A stretch of 64,000 nt of DNA from Cunninghamia lanceolata (lineage: Eukaryota; Streptophyta; Pinopsida; Cupressales; Cupressaceae), in NCBI GenBank assembly GCA_027924645.1, contig BSBN01000233.1:6776501-6840500 (forward strand). Reading direction: 5' to 3'. The notes under the pieces are model-generated. The model was not told where the DNA came from. It saw nothing but the letters and a program-made list of their open reading frames with translations, and ran no database searches. Position 1 is the stretch's first letter. Every line of letters begins with the position of its first letter. Made by a program: the position numbers and the translations under genes. This document shows, piece by piece, positions 22,816 through 35,307 of the stretch.

Positions 22816-25137
22816 TGACTAGTTTTTGTCTTTTATACTCAAATAGTTTTCCCTTAGGAATGTTTCAATTTTTGTCTAAATTCATAAAAATCCTAAGGTT
22901 TTTCCCCAATTTGCACTGGCCCTTTTAACCCATGTTGATAACCAATATGAGACGTCTTGTATGGGTCCTTCATGTGTTAGTTGAAAGGAAGAAATTCATA
23001 AAATCTAAGTCTTTAAGTTTCCTGGCTTTTCCCTTAGATTTTCTCTTTTATAGACTTTCAGAGTTTTGGGGTTTTTCTTACCAACATTCCATCCTTATCA
23101 GCTCTGAAATCTACCTTGGCACCTTACAACTTTTCCTAAGTCTTTTGGGATTGAGAAATCAGTCATTCTCATTCTTAATTGATTCAGCGACATGCTTTCA
23201 AAGGTATCCCCACTCCTTGATCCTTGATATTTTACATTGCCAATAGTTTCAAGATCACGGAATTAGGGAGGTGTTTATTCTTCTACATGGTGGATGGTTT
23301 GATCATTGAAGATTTTCCCAATCCTTGGTCCCTAATAAATATAACTACTAAGTATTTAAGGATTGGGGCATCAGTCCGACTTGGTCCTTTTGCCTTAAGT
23401 GGCATCCATATCACTCTAGTCCTGATAACTGATCCTCGATAAGTAATTCTTCTAAGTCTTTCAGGATCAGGGGTTCAGTCTTCTTTATTTTGGATTACCC
23501 TTTGGGTATGCATTAGGTTATGGCTTTCATCCTTGATGTTCTACAACTGCTCTCTATATTAGGATGATCACTAGACACGATCAACTTCCATGCTTTTGGT
23601 GCATGTTTCTTGAAGGCTCTGATCCTCAATCCCCAATATGTTTAAATTTGTCTAAGCATTTTAGGACCACAATATCAGAGAGCTTCTTTTTTCTCCTTGA
23701 GTAGAAGATGATCCAGCAAAGGCCCGAACCCCATGGACTGAAAAATTTACTTTGTCTTATGTTTCTTCAAACTTTGCATTTGGAGATGTTATTATTCTTC
23801 TACACTTGAGGTATATGTTATAGCGGTGACTCAATCCTTCAAGCCTGATGGTTCCTCTGTGTTCTCTTTTAAGACTTTGAAGATCAAGGATCTCTTTTGC
23901 ACCATTCCAAATAATAAGATGTTATGACGAGGGCTCGATTGTCAAAACTTGATGGCTTCCTTTTGTCATTTTCATATTTTGGTGCTCAGGGTTTCTTTCT
24001 TCACCACTTCAAAGGTGATAAACATCCCAATAAGGTCCTATCCCCTGAAATACAACAATGACCATTTGTTACTTTGAAGTTTCAAAGATCAAAGGTTTCC
24101 CTTGCTCCTTTTCATAGACAAAAGACTTGGTGGAAGGCCAATTTTGTGGCCTTTGATAATTTTGCCTTCCTAGTCTTTTAACACTTCAGAATGCAATGGG
24201 ACTTCTTAGCAACTCTTTGGGCTACCATTAATGATATTTACAAAGCCTGATGGAATGTTCAATGGATTTCCCATGTGCCCATGCTACTTTAGCTTCTTCA
24301 TTTATGGCTTTCTGTACTAAGGTATGGATGAACACTCCATTTCTACAAGATTTCCTGACATGACCATGTGGGTATGATGCAACAGACATGGGTGACCTAC
24401 AAAACATGTTGACCACTCTTCTCCCCTTCATCCAAGGCTGCAACAATGTGATTTGTAATTCTATATATGCTTATTGGAAAGATGTAATTTTTTTGGTTGG
24501 TCACAAGGTCATTATGCAAGAAAAAAGATTCAATATTAGATCTAGGCCTTATGTCATTTCCTAGAGCTGAAGGAATCTGATGGGTTGTGTCTTTGACCTC
24601 TCATGTCTTCATTCTATTTTAATAATGATGGGAAAGCTATCATTTTGTGCTCTATTTCTAATTTGTATTGAGTTGTTATCTCCCTTTTAATTGTTGTTTA
24701 GTCTTCATAATCAAAACAAGAAGCTGATTTTTTCCTCTCTAAGAAGTTACATTGTGTTTGTTAGGAGATTGTATGCTTCTATTGTGGACAAAATGGTCCC
24801 CTTTTTAGCTTCAAATTTCTGCCCAAACCTCTATTATAGTCTCTGAGTTTGTGTGAGTTTTCAGTGTTTGAGGTTATTGTTGTGTGATGTCAATCCTAGC
24901 CAAATTATCTAAATCTAGTGCATAACCCCCCTTTTCATTTCTACCATTCCTCCTTCTCCCTTTTCCCTTGGTGATTATTAGCATAAGTTTAGTTCTCTAA
25001 GCCTTAAGCTCAAAAAGAGGAACAAACCTTCTCTAGAGATCTGATCTCATTTGCAAGGTCCTACACCTTGAGATCATTCCCACTGTGTCATTGGAATGTT
25101 TGAACAAAGTTCAAATAGAGTGAAATTTCATGTGACA
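22816..25137 (+). repeat. 5' LTR of element E
   Basis: About 2322 bp, collinear with 27672-30002. No convincing ORF lies inside; the open frames here are chance. Confidence 0.75.
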
Positions 25138-25141
25138 CTAG

Positions 25142-25163
25142 TTTTTGGCACACCCTGTGGGAC
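25142..25163 (+). other. Putative primer-binding site of element E
   Basis: TTTTGGCACACCCTGTGGGA lies just after the LTR. It has the same type as the site found on the minus strand at 10558-10573. Confidence 0.5.
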
Positions 25164-25246
25164 CAATTTGATGATCCTTATCATCCATTGAAGAGTTTTT
25201 ATGTGTTCTTCAATGTATCTTTCCATTCAGAGTAGCTTCTTCAAAC

Positions 25247-27400
25247 CATGGCAACTCCAAGCTCATATCTACTATTTTATGTAGTCCAAATGCTTAAAAG
25301 ACCTTCAAGCATCAGGATTTTGATGATATTAATGTTCTTTTCTTTCTTTTAGAAGAATTTCAATCACTTGGTGACTTTCTTTCTGGTACTACCTAGTTCT
25401 CATGGGGTAGATCTGATAGCCCTTGTTTCAAAGAATATATGAATGAATCTCTAGCTTTTAAATTCTCTAATATGTCAAATTATTATTGGTATTATGGCTC
25501 TTCCTCTCTACTTAGTTAAAATACATATTTTATGCCTCCTTATCTACCATATCAAACACCAAATGTCTCTAGTTTTAAATGCCAAATGACCTGTTGTAGT
25601 AGGTTATCAACATCCTCATGAAGCTTGCCTCCCTCCCACCCCTGCTTAGTCTTGGCAACCTAATCATGCTTATTATGAGCCCCAGGAAGACTATTTTGAT
25701 CCAATTCATTATGATTATCCTTCTAGTAAGCCCCAAAATGTTCGCAACATGGATATTGGTACTATCAAGAGTTTGGTCCTAGACTTGCAAAGGGAGATAG
25801 ATAAACTCAAAGGGGAGCTAGATAACTAGTAGATGAAGGAACAAGAAATAGCTCATTAAATGTATCTTTCCATGCAGATTGCAGCCAAGGAGGAGCTGGA
25901 GCAACAAGTGCTTGCCAAAATACAAAGGATGAAATCCTCATTAACACCCTCCGTTCCTAGCTCCATGCAAGCTCCTCCCACCATTATGAATCAACCTATA
26001 ATGGAGAAGGATTCCAAATTCAACATCCCAAGATTTAAGCAAGGGAAGCCTTTTGAGCCCCTAAAGAAACCTTCCAAATTCAAAATATCAAGTTTTAGGG
26101 CCCCTAATCCTTCACAAGAACCTGTGCCTACACAAGTTTAGCCTATCACTCTGCATGAACAGTCATTTCGAAACCATGTCCCCATTCAATAAGCTCAAGT
26201 AACCCATCAAGCCCCCATTCCATACCAGGTCTCTTGTCTTATCAGTATTTCACTCTTCAAATATGGACTTGTTGTTTGGCGGGCTAGTTGGTCTGATGTG
26301 TAGGGGAAGGAAGAGAAAGGAGAGGGACAATAGCATATTGTCTATGATCCCTGCATGTGCTATAAAATTTGAAAAATCAAACCTATTGCAAGATGAGAAT
26401 GAATCTAATTAGTTGGAGAAATAGTGCTTTGATCCTGAGGGTGATGCTAATTCATGTGCAAGTTTGAGTCCTCTAAATTATGATTTATTTGTAAATTTTT
26501 CCCATGCTTTCCATGAAGCAAAGGGGAATGAAATACAAAGATTGCATGGGGAGAATATTTATTCATAGAGGTATCTTGTGCAAAGTCTAGTGGAGGTGGA
26601 GTCAGATGTGGAAGAGGTGGAAGAAGTTGTCCCTGAGGCTACAAGGAACATTTAAATTGACCTATTTGGTGAGCTCCAACTTTTCATTGAGGACAACCCT
26701 CTTTCAAGGAATGAAGAGGTTGATGTGTACATGCTTGTTCTTCAAGTTGAACAAGATATTAGATAGGAACCTTTACTTCAAGTAGAGGATCTTAATGTTT
26801 CCTTAGACCTTCAAAAGAGTTGTCATGAGGCCAAGGTGGGTCCTACAATAGCTATAAGAAAAGAAGAAATTGAGGATATTTTTTGGGATGAGATAGAAGT
26901 TTTCTTCTCAAATTTTGACATCAAGCTAGCATCCCTTAAGGAGGAAGGCCATGAACAACATGAGTATAAAGTGGAGGTGGACATATTTTCAAATGAGACA
27001 TAGGAACAAGAGCATTCAAACCAGTTAAAAGTTGTAGTAGAGCATAGGCATCAAATTAACTTTGTTGGTTTGCAAGATATTTTAAGGGGGTGTCCTATTA
27101 GGCATTTAGCCTAACAAGGGACATACAAGAAGAAGTCACCAATTTTCATGCTTACTCTTGAGTGTGAAGTTGAGCATCAAGAAGGGTAGGATCAACCCAA
27201 TTATCAATCTCAAGACAACCACGGTCACAATCAACTCAAGTGTGTAAGTGATTTTGTTTCCATCATTGGGGAAGTGTTTTAGTATGTTGTATGCCCACCA
27301 TTTCCCCACCTCTTGTTAGTTGCCCACAAGCACGAAAAGCATTGTAAGTTGTTAATAAATGGAATTTATTTTGAAAAACCAATTAATGGTTTTGTTTGAG
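25247..27400 (+). pseudogene. Decayed interior ORF of element E (gag-like)
   Basis: Protein-like stretches begin at an ATG at 25247. A coiled segment with basic and proline-rich sequence lies at 25740-26140 (motifs KFNIPRFKQGKPFEPLKKPS). An acidic frame runs at 26580-27400 (VESDVEEVEEVVPE) and ends with a CKLLINGIYFEKPINGF motif. Many stops interrupt it. No zinc knuckle, protease or pol motif is visible. A gag origin is inferred from position and composition only. Confidence 0.45.
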
Positions 27401-27671
27401 GTCACCCTTTTGTTTGTTTAGGTTTGTTTTGTGTTAGTTTTCCTTTCCTCCAAGTGCTTTCGCTACATTTCATTCTCATTAGGAGAATGTATTTTTTGCT
27501 CTTTTGTTTTGCCTTGTGTTTTGATGTGGGGCATTTTCAGTTGTTGTTGGGTTAGTTGTTGTTTGGTTAGTTGTTGCGATCTCTTCTTGACTCATATGCC
27601 CAATGGGTACTTAAGGCCACTGGTTTCCTCATGTTTAGAAGCCAAACATCTCTGAGAGGTCATCAAAATGT

Positions 27672-30002
27672 TGACTATTTTTAGTCTTTTAGACTCAAAT
27701 AGATATCCCTTAGGAATGTTTCAATTTCTACCTAAATTCATTAAAATCCTAAGGTTTTTCCCCTCTTTGCCTTCACCCTTTTAACCCACATGTTGATAAC
27801 TGATCTGAGAAATCTTGTATGGGGCCTTCACATGCTATTTTCAAGGTAGAAGTTCATAAAATTTAAGTCTCAATGTTTGTTAGATTTTCTCTTAGATTTT
27901 CTATCTTTTTCAGACTTTCAGGTTTTCGTGGTTTTCCTTGCCGGCATGCCAAATCCTTATCAGCTCTGAACTCTACCTTGGTGCCTTAAAATTTTTCCTA
28001 AGCCTTTCAGGATCAGACAATTAGTTTCTCTCATTCTCAATTTCTTCAAAGGCATGCTTTCAATGGTATCTTCACTCCCCACTCCTTGATCTTTTACATT
28101 GCCAACTATTTTAGGATCGCAGTGTCTGGGAGGTGTTTTTTCCTCTACCCTGTGGATGTTTAATGGTTTGTAGTTTTTCCCATCCCCGATCACTAATAAA
28201 TATAACCACCAAGTATTTATGGATTGGGGTGTCAGTCTGGCTTGTTTCTTTTATCTTTGACAACATGCATTTACTATGGTCTTGATCCTTTATCCTTGAT
28301 AAGTAGTTATTCTAAGCCTTTTAGAATTAGGGGTTCAGTATTCCTTGTTTTGGCTTACCCTTTGGGTATGCATTTGGTTCTGGCTCTGATACCCAATGTT
28401 TTGTAGCTTCTCTCTATATTGAGATCATGACCAGATGCATTCATCTTCCCTCCTTTTAGCACATGTTTCTTGAAGACTCCAATTCCCGATCCTTGGTATG
28501 TTCAAATTTGTCTAAGTATTTTAGGATTGCAGTATCAGAGGGATTATTTTTCTCCTACTCAAGTAGAAGATGATCTGTGAAGGCCCAAACCTCAAAGTCT
28601 AACAAATTTACTTTATCTTATATTTCTTCAGACTTCAGCATTTGGAGATGTTCTTGTTCTTCTACTTTTGAGGTAGATGTTATAGTGGCAACCCAATCCT
28701 TGAAGCTTGATGGTTCCTCTTTGTTCTCTTTTTAGACTTTGGAGATCTAGAAACTCTTTTGTACCATTCCAAAGAAGAATATGTTGTGACAATGGCATGA
28801 TTTCTAAAACTCAATGCCTTCCTTTTATCCCTTTCGGATTTGGGTGCTCAAGATTTCTTTCTTCACATTTTCAAAGGTGGTAGGCATCCTAGCAAGGGTC
28901 TGATCACCAAAACTCAACAATGTCCCTTTGTTCTTTTAGAGTTTCAAAGATCAGAGGTTTCCCTTGCTACTTTTCATAGACAAAATACTTGATGGAAGCC
29001 TGATTTGTCAACTCCCAACAATTTTGCCTTCTTGGTCTTCTAGCACTTCAAAAAATGACAAGACTTCTCAAAAACTCTCTAGGCTACCATTAATGACATT
29101 TTAGATCCCGATGGAGTGTTAGATGGATTTGTCATGCCCCCATGCTATTGTAGCTCCTTCATTGATGAATTTTTGTAATAAGGTATGGTAAAATACTCCA
29201 TTTTTGTAGGATTTATTGACATGACCATGGGGGTATGATGCATCAAAAATGGGTAACCTAAAAAACATGTTGACCACTCTTCTCCCCTTCATCCAAGGCT
29301 ACTATATTATGATTTGTAATGTTACATATGCATATTTGAAAGATGAAATTTTGTTGGTTGGTCACTAGATCATTATCCAGGTGGAAGGATTCAATATTAT
29401 ATCTAGGCCTTATGTCATTTCCCAAAGTAGAATGAATCTAATGGACTGTGTCTTCAACCTCTTATGTCTTCATTCTAGTTCAACAATGAGGGGAAAACTA
29501 TCATTTTGTGCTATGTTTCTTATTTATATTGAGTTGTCCTCTCCTTTGTAATGGTTGTTTAGCCTTCATGATCAATATAAGAAGTTGATTTTGCCTCTCT
29601 CTAAGACTTTACACTATGTTTATTTGAAGATTGTATTCTTATATTGTGGATAAAATGGTCCCTTTTGTAGCTACAGTTTTCTACCCTAACCTATGTTATA
29701 GTCTCTATGAATCTATGTGAGTTTTTAGTCTTTGAGGTCATTGTTGTGTTATGTCAATCTCATCTAAACAAACTAAATCTAGTGTATCACCCCCCTTTTC
29801 ATTTCTAGCATTCCTCCTCCCTTTTCCCTTGGTGATTATTAAGATAGGTTTAGTTCTCTGAGCCTTAAGCTTAGAAAGAGGAACCAACCTTCTCTGGAGG
29901 TCTTTTCTCATTTGCAAGGTCCCACATCTTGAGATCATTCCAATTGTGTCATTGGAATATTTGAACTAGGTTTGAAGTATTTTCAAACAATTTCATGTGA
30001 CA
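27672..30002 (+). repeat. 3' LTR of element E
   Basis: About 2331 bp, with substitutions and small indels relative to the 5' copy. No strong polypurine tract is preserved before it (GAGAGGTCATCAAAA). Confidence 0.75.
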
Positions 30003-30335
30003 ACACTTCTCTTACAACCTCAAATTCCCCCAACAATTTGAACAAGATTATCATTTTCAATAGCACATTTACGTAGATTATCCTTGGACATTATATGAAT
30101 GTTTGCTCTTGTTCTCCTATACACTTTAGAAATAATACTACCACATTTACCCAAGATGCAACCTATATGATTTGATGGTACAAGAAACCATTTTGTAATA
30201 CTATTTTCCTTATCTTCTCTTTAGATTTGTCACTAGTTTAGGGTAGCAATTGAACAACTTCCAATTTAGGGGAAGCCCTATGATCTACATACTCTTTCGA
30301 TGAAACTAGTATCAAAAGCTCATCACATTCTAACT
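30003..30335 (-). pseudogene. KH-domain RNA-binding protein pseudogene, 3' part
   Basis: On the minus strand the sequence reads LVPSNHIGCILGKCGSII and then RTRANIHI, followed by CAIENDNLVQIVG. This is a KH domain with the GxxG-type loop (LGKCG), as in plant HEN4/PCBP-like proteins, where this domain is followed by an EFEVV-x-E helix that is also present here after a one-base shift. Several stops and two frameshifts break the frame. The left edge is cut by element E. The rest of the gene lies at 38567-38860 beyond element D. The intact protein would bind single-stranded RNA or DNA through tandem KH domains. Confidence 0.75.
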
Positions 30336-30340
30336 CTTGA
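30336..30340. other. Target-site duplication of element D, left copy
   Basis: CTTGA is repeated at 38562-38566. Confidence 0.85.
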
Positions 30341-30539
30341 TGATCCCACAGAGATTCAGAAGCATTAGGGTGAAATTTGTTCATGCAGCTCTATTCTAGT
30401 TTTTCAGTATTTTTTTCTAGTTGTTGGTGCCTGCTACAAGTTTGGATTTTAGGCATTTGAATTTGCAGGCACTTTCATGAAAAATTCAAAAAATTCTAAG
30501 TCTTTCATCCTTTGTAGTTGAAAAGTGCAAAAAATAGTT

Positions 30540-31560
30540 GTATGCATGTGTCTTTGTATATACAAGGTCATTTGTATATACATGCAGGTTCAAATGTATG
30601 TTTGGGCATACAAGGCAGTTTGTATGTTCAATCGACTTCATAAGGTGCAGAAATGGTTGCTTGTATGTCATAAATTCTAGGAATATTCCCTGCTTGTATG
30701 TGAGGGTTTGCATGTATATTTGTGTTGTATGTCTAGACATGCAATGGGTAGATACAACTGCAACATGCAAAGACAATATACATCAAGATAGATACAAAGG
30801 TGAATGTATGTTCGACATGCATTGGGAATGTACATTGCAAATATACAAGAGGCCAACATGCATTTGCTACAGTGACAAAGGGTCATCGGCCAGACAAGCC
30901 TCATCGGCAATTAACTCCAAAGTCTCCCCAACGGCCGATGCACATACAAGTTGCATTGTATATGCGACATACAAGCAGCAAGTAAATGTAAGATACAATC
31001 AGCGGGGCCCACCATTTGCATATACAAGTGTGATTTGATGTTCGTACATACAAAGGAACATACATTCTTAATGTGCACGGCCTGGACCCAAAAATGTATG
31101 CAATGTAGTTGATAAAGGATGGGGTCCGATTGAATGTATGTTTTTTCTTGTATATTGCATTTGTATAAATGTGATATGCAAGCTGATATACATGGCGAAC
31201 ATACAAGGGAGTGATATACAGGCTGGACCCGGTGGTGATTGAAATTTGTTCTATAAGTATTTGGCGTCCACAGCTTGCATGTATATGGCATTGTATATGC
31301 CGATATACAAAAGATTGATGATACAAGGCCTAGATTTCAAATTTTTCCAATCCAATTGATAAAATGATTTGGAGTCCGGGGTGTATGTATATTGTGTTTG
31401 TATGTGCAATATACGAGGCGAAGATGCAAAGATTAGGATACAAGCTGGACCCAAATGAGATTGTGATTTGTTTTATAAATATTTGGGGTCCGTGCTTTGT
31501 ATGCAGGTAGTTGTATGTATATGCATGTTCTTTTGCATATACAAGGCGAAAAAGGCAAAA
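30540..31560. repeat. Block of dispersed TGTATG / ATACAAG motifs and imperfect tandem units in element D 5' LTR
   Basis: At least ten ATACAAG or ATACAAAG motifs are scattered over 1 kb, one of them in the perfect palindrome TTGTATATACAA (30554-30565). A CTGGACCC ... GGTCC-containing unit recurs at about 31082, 31223 and 31445. Open frames on both strands across the block come from this periodicity, not from a gene. Confidence 0.7.
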
Positions 31561-32018
31561 TAGATGGTGGAAAAGTCAGTGATGGAAGCATAGGGTGCCT
31601 ACGTGGCACGTTCTAACTGGTGGATGACTTTTCAGCATGTTTTGATGCCATGGATTTTGGCAATAGGAAGGAAGATCGACAGCTCAGTTTCAAAGTTTCG
31701 GCGATGGATTTGTTTTGTATCTGTAGCTAATTTTAGGTGGGAAAATTTTAGAAGTATGCAGTTAGCTGCGTTTCCAGAGGCCACGGATTAGTATACCATT
31801 AATGGCGATTTGCAGAGAGGTATGGGTATGATTGATTGGCCAACCACCAAATTTGATGAAGAAAATCTTCAGGTGGCGGTGTTGTTCCCGATTCCACCTA
31901 TTTTTTCATCTTTGTCCCCCTTGCTGCATTGATTATTTTTGGGTGCCATTCTAATGGTGCAGTGTATCTGGAAAATTTTTGAATTGCCATGTAAATATTG
32001 TTGTGTACACAACCTTGC

Positions 32019-32025
32019 TATAAAA
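32019..32025 (+). promoter_or_regulatory. Possible TATA box of element D 5' LTR
   Basis: TATAAAA follows a GTTGTGTACACAAC palindrome (about 32000-32013). It lies in the part absent from the right LTR. Confidence 0.45.
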
Positions 32026-33428
32026 TGCAAACTCATTTAGGTTGTTGAAGATTTGGCAAATTTTGGTGGAGTAATAAGATACATTCTTGTTGTTGGCTCT
32101 GTTTTGTGCCTTGTGAGTTTATGAATCACATGTTGTATGTTTTATGCATAAATTTTGTTGGTTTCATGTTGTTTTATATGAGAAATGCATTTGTTGTATG
32201 TGTTCAGTCATTTGTCTCCAAGTTGTGGGCATCTTTCCTTTTGAATCTAAATAGCTAAGGGTTATTTGGGATTCAGGAATACAGATTTTCTGTATTGATT
32301 GTTTAATTTCTTACCTTTGTTCAAGGAACAAATTGAATGTTTTAGGTTAAGCATTGGGAAAGGTATGTTGCAACAAGGATATCACTAAGTATGAATGACT
32401 GAATACTCAATATTGGGAAGTTTCTGTAAGGAAGACACTAAAAATCTCCCCTTGAAACCTAGTTATTGTTTTAAGTTTATGGTAATCATTCACATGTGTA
32501 TGTCTATTGACTCTGAGCCCAAGATAGGCACCAATCTGATCTTGTATTGAGGTTACAACCCAGAGTCCCATTCTTGCATCCAAATACAAATACAAACTCA
32601 AACTTCAAATACAAACCTTTAGGATATTAGAAGTAGTTTTAGGACCAAAGATCCTATGTCTCACAACTGAACATAGGACCAAAGCTAGCCCCTTTACACT
32701 TATTTCACAGTTTTGGTCTGCATAAGAGAGGATTTATCTACTTTTTATCAACATCCCAGTAATGTTCATAGGCATATTTTACGGATGTTGAATAGGGAAT
32801 ACCCCCTTGGTTCTGCAGAGCCTAAAGAAGAAGAGGAGATATTTATAGAGTCTATCTCCTATACTGTTGGCCCCTAGCCTAGAAATCTTATTGATCAATG
32901 ATGGCTACCTTGTAGGGATAACTGGGGAGCATCCAGTTTGGGAAAAACCCAACACTAGTAATTATCATTTTCGAAGGCCTTTGGAGTGGAATTTGGGGTC
33001 AAGACTTTCTTTAGTTGCTTTTGAGTGGTAACTATAAGCACGAGTCAATGCAACTCAATCTAGCTCTTCAGGGGATCTTTCCAACGAGTCTGAAATGTCA
33101 AGATTTCGACTAGCTGGCTAGAAGTTATGACCCTGCCTAGTGGGGTCCAAAATTTAGTAGTTTTTTTGAAATTTTGAAAAAAATTGAAAATTTAAATTTT
33201 AGTAGTTTTGTCACCTTCCAACTATCCATTTCAAATTATATGGATAAGGTAACCTTTCACATTCTTGCTCATTGTATATATTCAACTTTTGATGCAATAA
33301 GAAATCCTCTTTGGTTGCCTGCAACTTCTTACAAGTTCTGCACATTTGAGCATTTTGTTTATTTTTACAGTACCACAGGCCCAGCGCTAGGTATTGTTAT
33401 CTGAATTCTCCATTAAAATTTAGATTAG

Positions 33429-33440
33429 TGGTATCAGAGT
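33429..33440 (+). other. Primer-binding site of element D
   Basis: TGGTATCAGAGT lies one base after the 5' LTR end and is complementary to initiator tRNA-Met. Confidence 0.85.
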
Positions 33441-33546
33441 GGTTCACTCCTGTATGTCACATAATACACGGTCTAGTTATGCAAGGTTGGGATTGCAGAC
33501 AAGAGACCCTTCAGATTACCTACCCTTGAGATGTACACATCCAAAG

Positions 33547-34600
33547 ATGGGAGAACAAGGAGATGGATCTGACCCTTTCAAGGAGTTGGTATAAGAAGCT
33601 TTGGAAAAGCAATGTGAGGATATGATGACTGAATTCTCTCGAATTCTCCAACGAAATCATCAACCAGAAGGTATAGCTGGAGTGCCATTTCATTGTCACA
33701 CCCCATTCAAGGTACAAGTAAAATTTGACATTCTAAATTTTGAAGGAAAAATTAATGCAGATGCTGTTGATGATTGGCTATCAAAATTAGAGAAATATTT
33801 TTTTTGTAAACCACTTCACAAATGTTGAAGAAATAACCTTTGCACTCCTCAAAGATGAGAAACATGTGAAACAATCTTGGGAAAATAGACTACTAGCCAG
33901 GGATGGTGGCCTTGACAGCCAAGGATTTAAAATGTTGGAGGATGGCAATCCCACATGAGGAGAATTTGTGGAATACATCAAGGAGGAATACTACCTTGAA
34001 AATTCATATGAGGAGAAGTACATGTAATGGCAATTACTTCGACAAAAGAAGGACCAATCTATTCAAGATTATACAAATACATTTCATGCACTTTCTACAA
34101 AATTGGGAATCCATGACACAGAAAAGCATCTGGTATTGAAGTATCACAGTGGGCTTCATCTGTATATGCAAACAGAAATGGATTTCTTACATATTGAGAC
34201 CTTGGGTACTGCCTTCAAATATGCAATAAAAATAGAGGAGAGATTCAAACAAAAGGGGAAGAAAGATTATCCCTCAAACAACAAATTCAAGGGTGAAGTT
34301 GGTAACAAATTTGGTGGGAAACAGACAACCAAGGACTTTTCCTCACAAACCTCATCAGCAACAAATAAGGGTAAGTAGAAGATGTGTGAATCCCATAAGA
34401 GCCCTGGTCATAACACTAAAGTTTGTCATGCCACAAAGACTTTGTTGGCAGAAATCTGTTAAGGAGAGACAGAACAGGAGTTGTTGCCTACAAATCCTTG
34501 TGAACAAAATGAGGGTGAACAAATCATTGAGGCTTACCCACATGCCATAGTTACCACTGCCAAAGTCATGTCTCGTGAAGATGATGAACACTTGTTCCAC
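33547..34600 (+). pseudogene. Gypsy gag (element D), degenerate
   Basis: From an ATG at 33547 a gag frame with one early stop runs through QVKFDILNFEGK and DDWLSKLEKYF (about 33715-33805), the start of the retrotransposon gag domain. It then shifts frame several times. A later segment (about 34100-34380) reads as the gag C-terminal half with a basic Lys/Gln-rich stretch. No intact zinc knuckle is kept, although HKSPGHNTKVCH-like sequence near 34390-34435 may be its remnant. Confidence 0.65.
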
Positions 34601-34606
34601 TCATAG

Positions 34607-34945
34607 ATGTGGGTAAACAGAAAGGCTCTTCATTTCATTGTGGATAGTGGAAGCCAAAAGAATTTGATCTCTGCTAAAACTATGAAAAGATTGAATTTGC
34701 AGACAACACGACATCCACAGCCATATCATATGGGATGGGTAAGTCAGGGACAAGACATTCTGGTGAATAAACAATACCGCTTACCTTATTCTATCAAACC
34801 ATTCAAAGATGAAGTAATATGTGATGTGGCACCTTTGGATGTATGCGATGTATTGTTGGGGCACCCATACATGTACAAGCACCATGCAGTCTATGAGTCA
34901 AGGTCACGCAGTGTTACCATCAAGTTGGGAGAAAAGAGGTATTAA
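34607..34945 (+). pseudogene. Gypsy aspartic protease region (element D)
   Basis: The frame contains ALHFIVDSGSQKNLIS, with the catalytic DSG, and later DVCDVLLGHPYMYKHHAV, matching the flap and C-terminal part of plant gypsy proteases. The domain itself is open, but it is out of frame with downstream RT and is followed by several stops. Confidence 0.75.
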
Positions 34946-35307
34946 ATACCTGAGGTAAGTCCTACAGAACTAGTATCTTTGATTACTGCAAAAAAATGTA
35001 AGCATTTGATTGCTCACACTGGAAAATTTGTCCTACTAATGGTTCGACCTGAGGAGGCAAGGTTCGTTGTTGCCAATAGTCATACCAAAGTGTCCCCTAC
35101 CACAGCTGAACAGAAATAGATGGAGAAAATATTGTCAACATATCAGGATGTATTCAATTCACCAACAGGGGTACCACTACACTGCCAAGTCAAGCATTGG
35201 ATTGATCTAATTCTGAGGACACCATTACCAAATGGGCCACTGTACAGAAGGCTAGTTTTGGAGAATGAGAAATCAAGCGGTAGATTCAAGAGTTGATCAA
35301 GAAAGGA

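Larger units (their letters stand above)
22816..30002 (+). mobile_element. Element E: decayed non-autonomous gypsy-like (LARD-type) element
   Basis: Two direct repeats of about 2.3 kb (22816-25137 and 27672-30002) start TGACTA and end TGTGACA. They are roughly 80-85 percent alike by eye. The left copy is followed by a primer-site motif and a 2.5-kb interior with a decayed acidic frame, but no RT or integrase. Flanking 5-mers do not match perfectly (TCTTC or CTTCA against ACTTC), so exact ends are uncertain by a few bases. Long LTRs, a gag-like interior and the missing pol fit a large non-autonomous derivative. The right end cuts the KH-domain pseudogene. Confidence 0.75.
30341..33427 (+). repeat. 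5' LTR of element D, long form
   Basis: It starts TGATCCCACA. Its first 80 bp and last 475 bp match the right LTR. The middle part (about 30422-32950) exists only here and contains the ATACAAG-rich repeat block and a TATA box. It ends ...GATTA where the right copy has GATCA. Confidence 0.82.

Noticed and set aside
23000..25100. Open frames of 70-104 codons (for example 22932-23246, 23224-23442)
   Set aside because: They lie in the 5' LTR of element E, are not kept in the other LTR copy, and have no recognisable domain.
30486..31454. Several open frames of 60-166 codons on both strands
   Set aside because: They fall inside the motif-rich LTR block of element D, overlap each other and show no domain; the repeat structure explains them.
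33174..33404. 76-codon frame repeated at 38309-38512
   Set aside because: It is a chance frame in the shared part of the element D LTRs.
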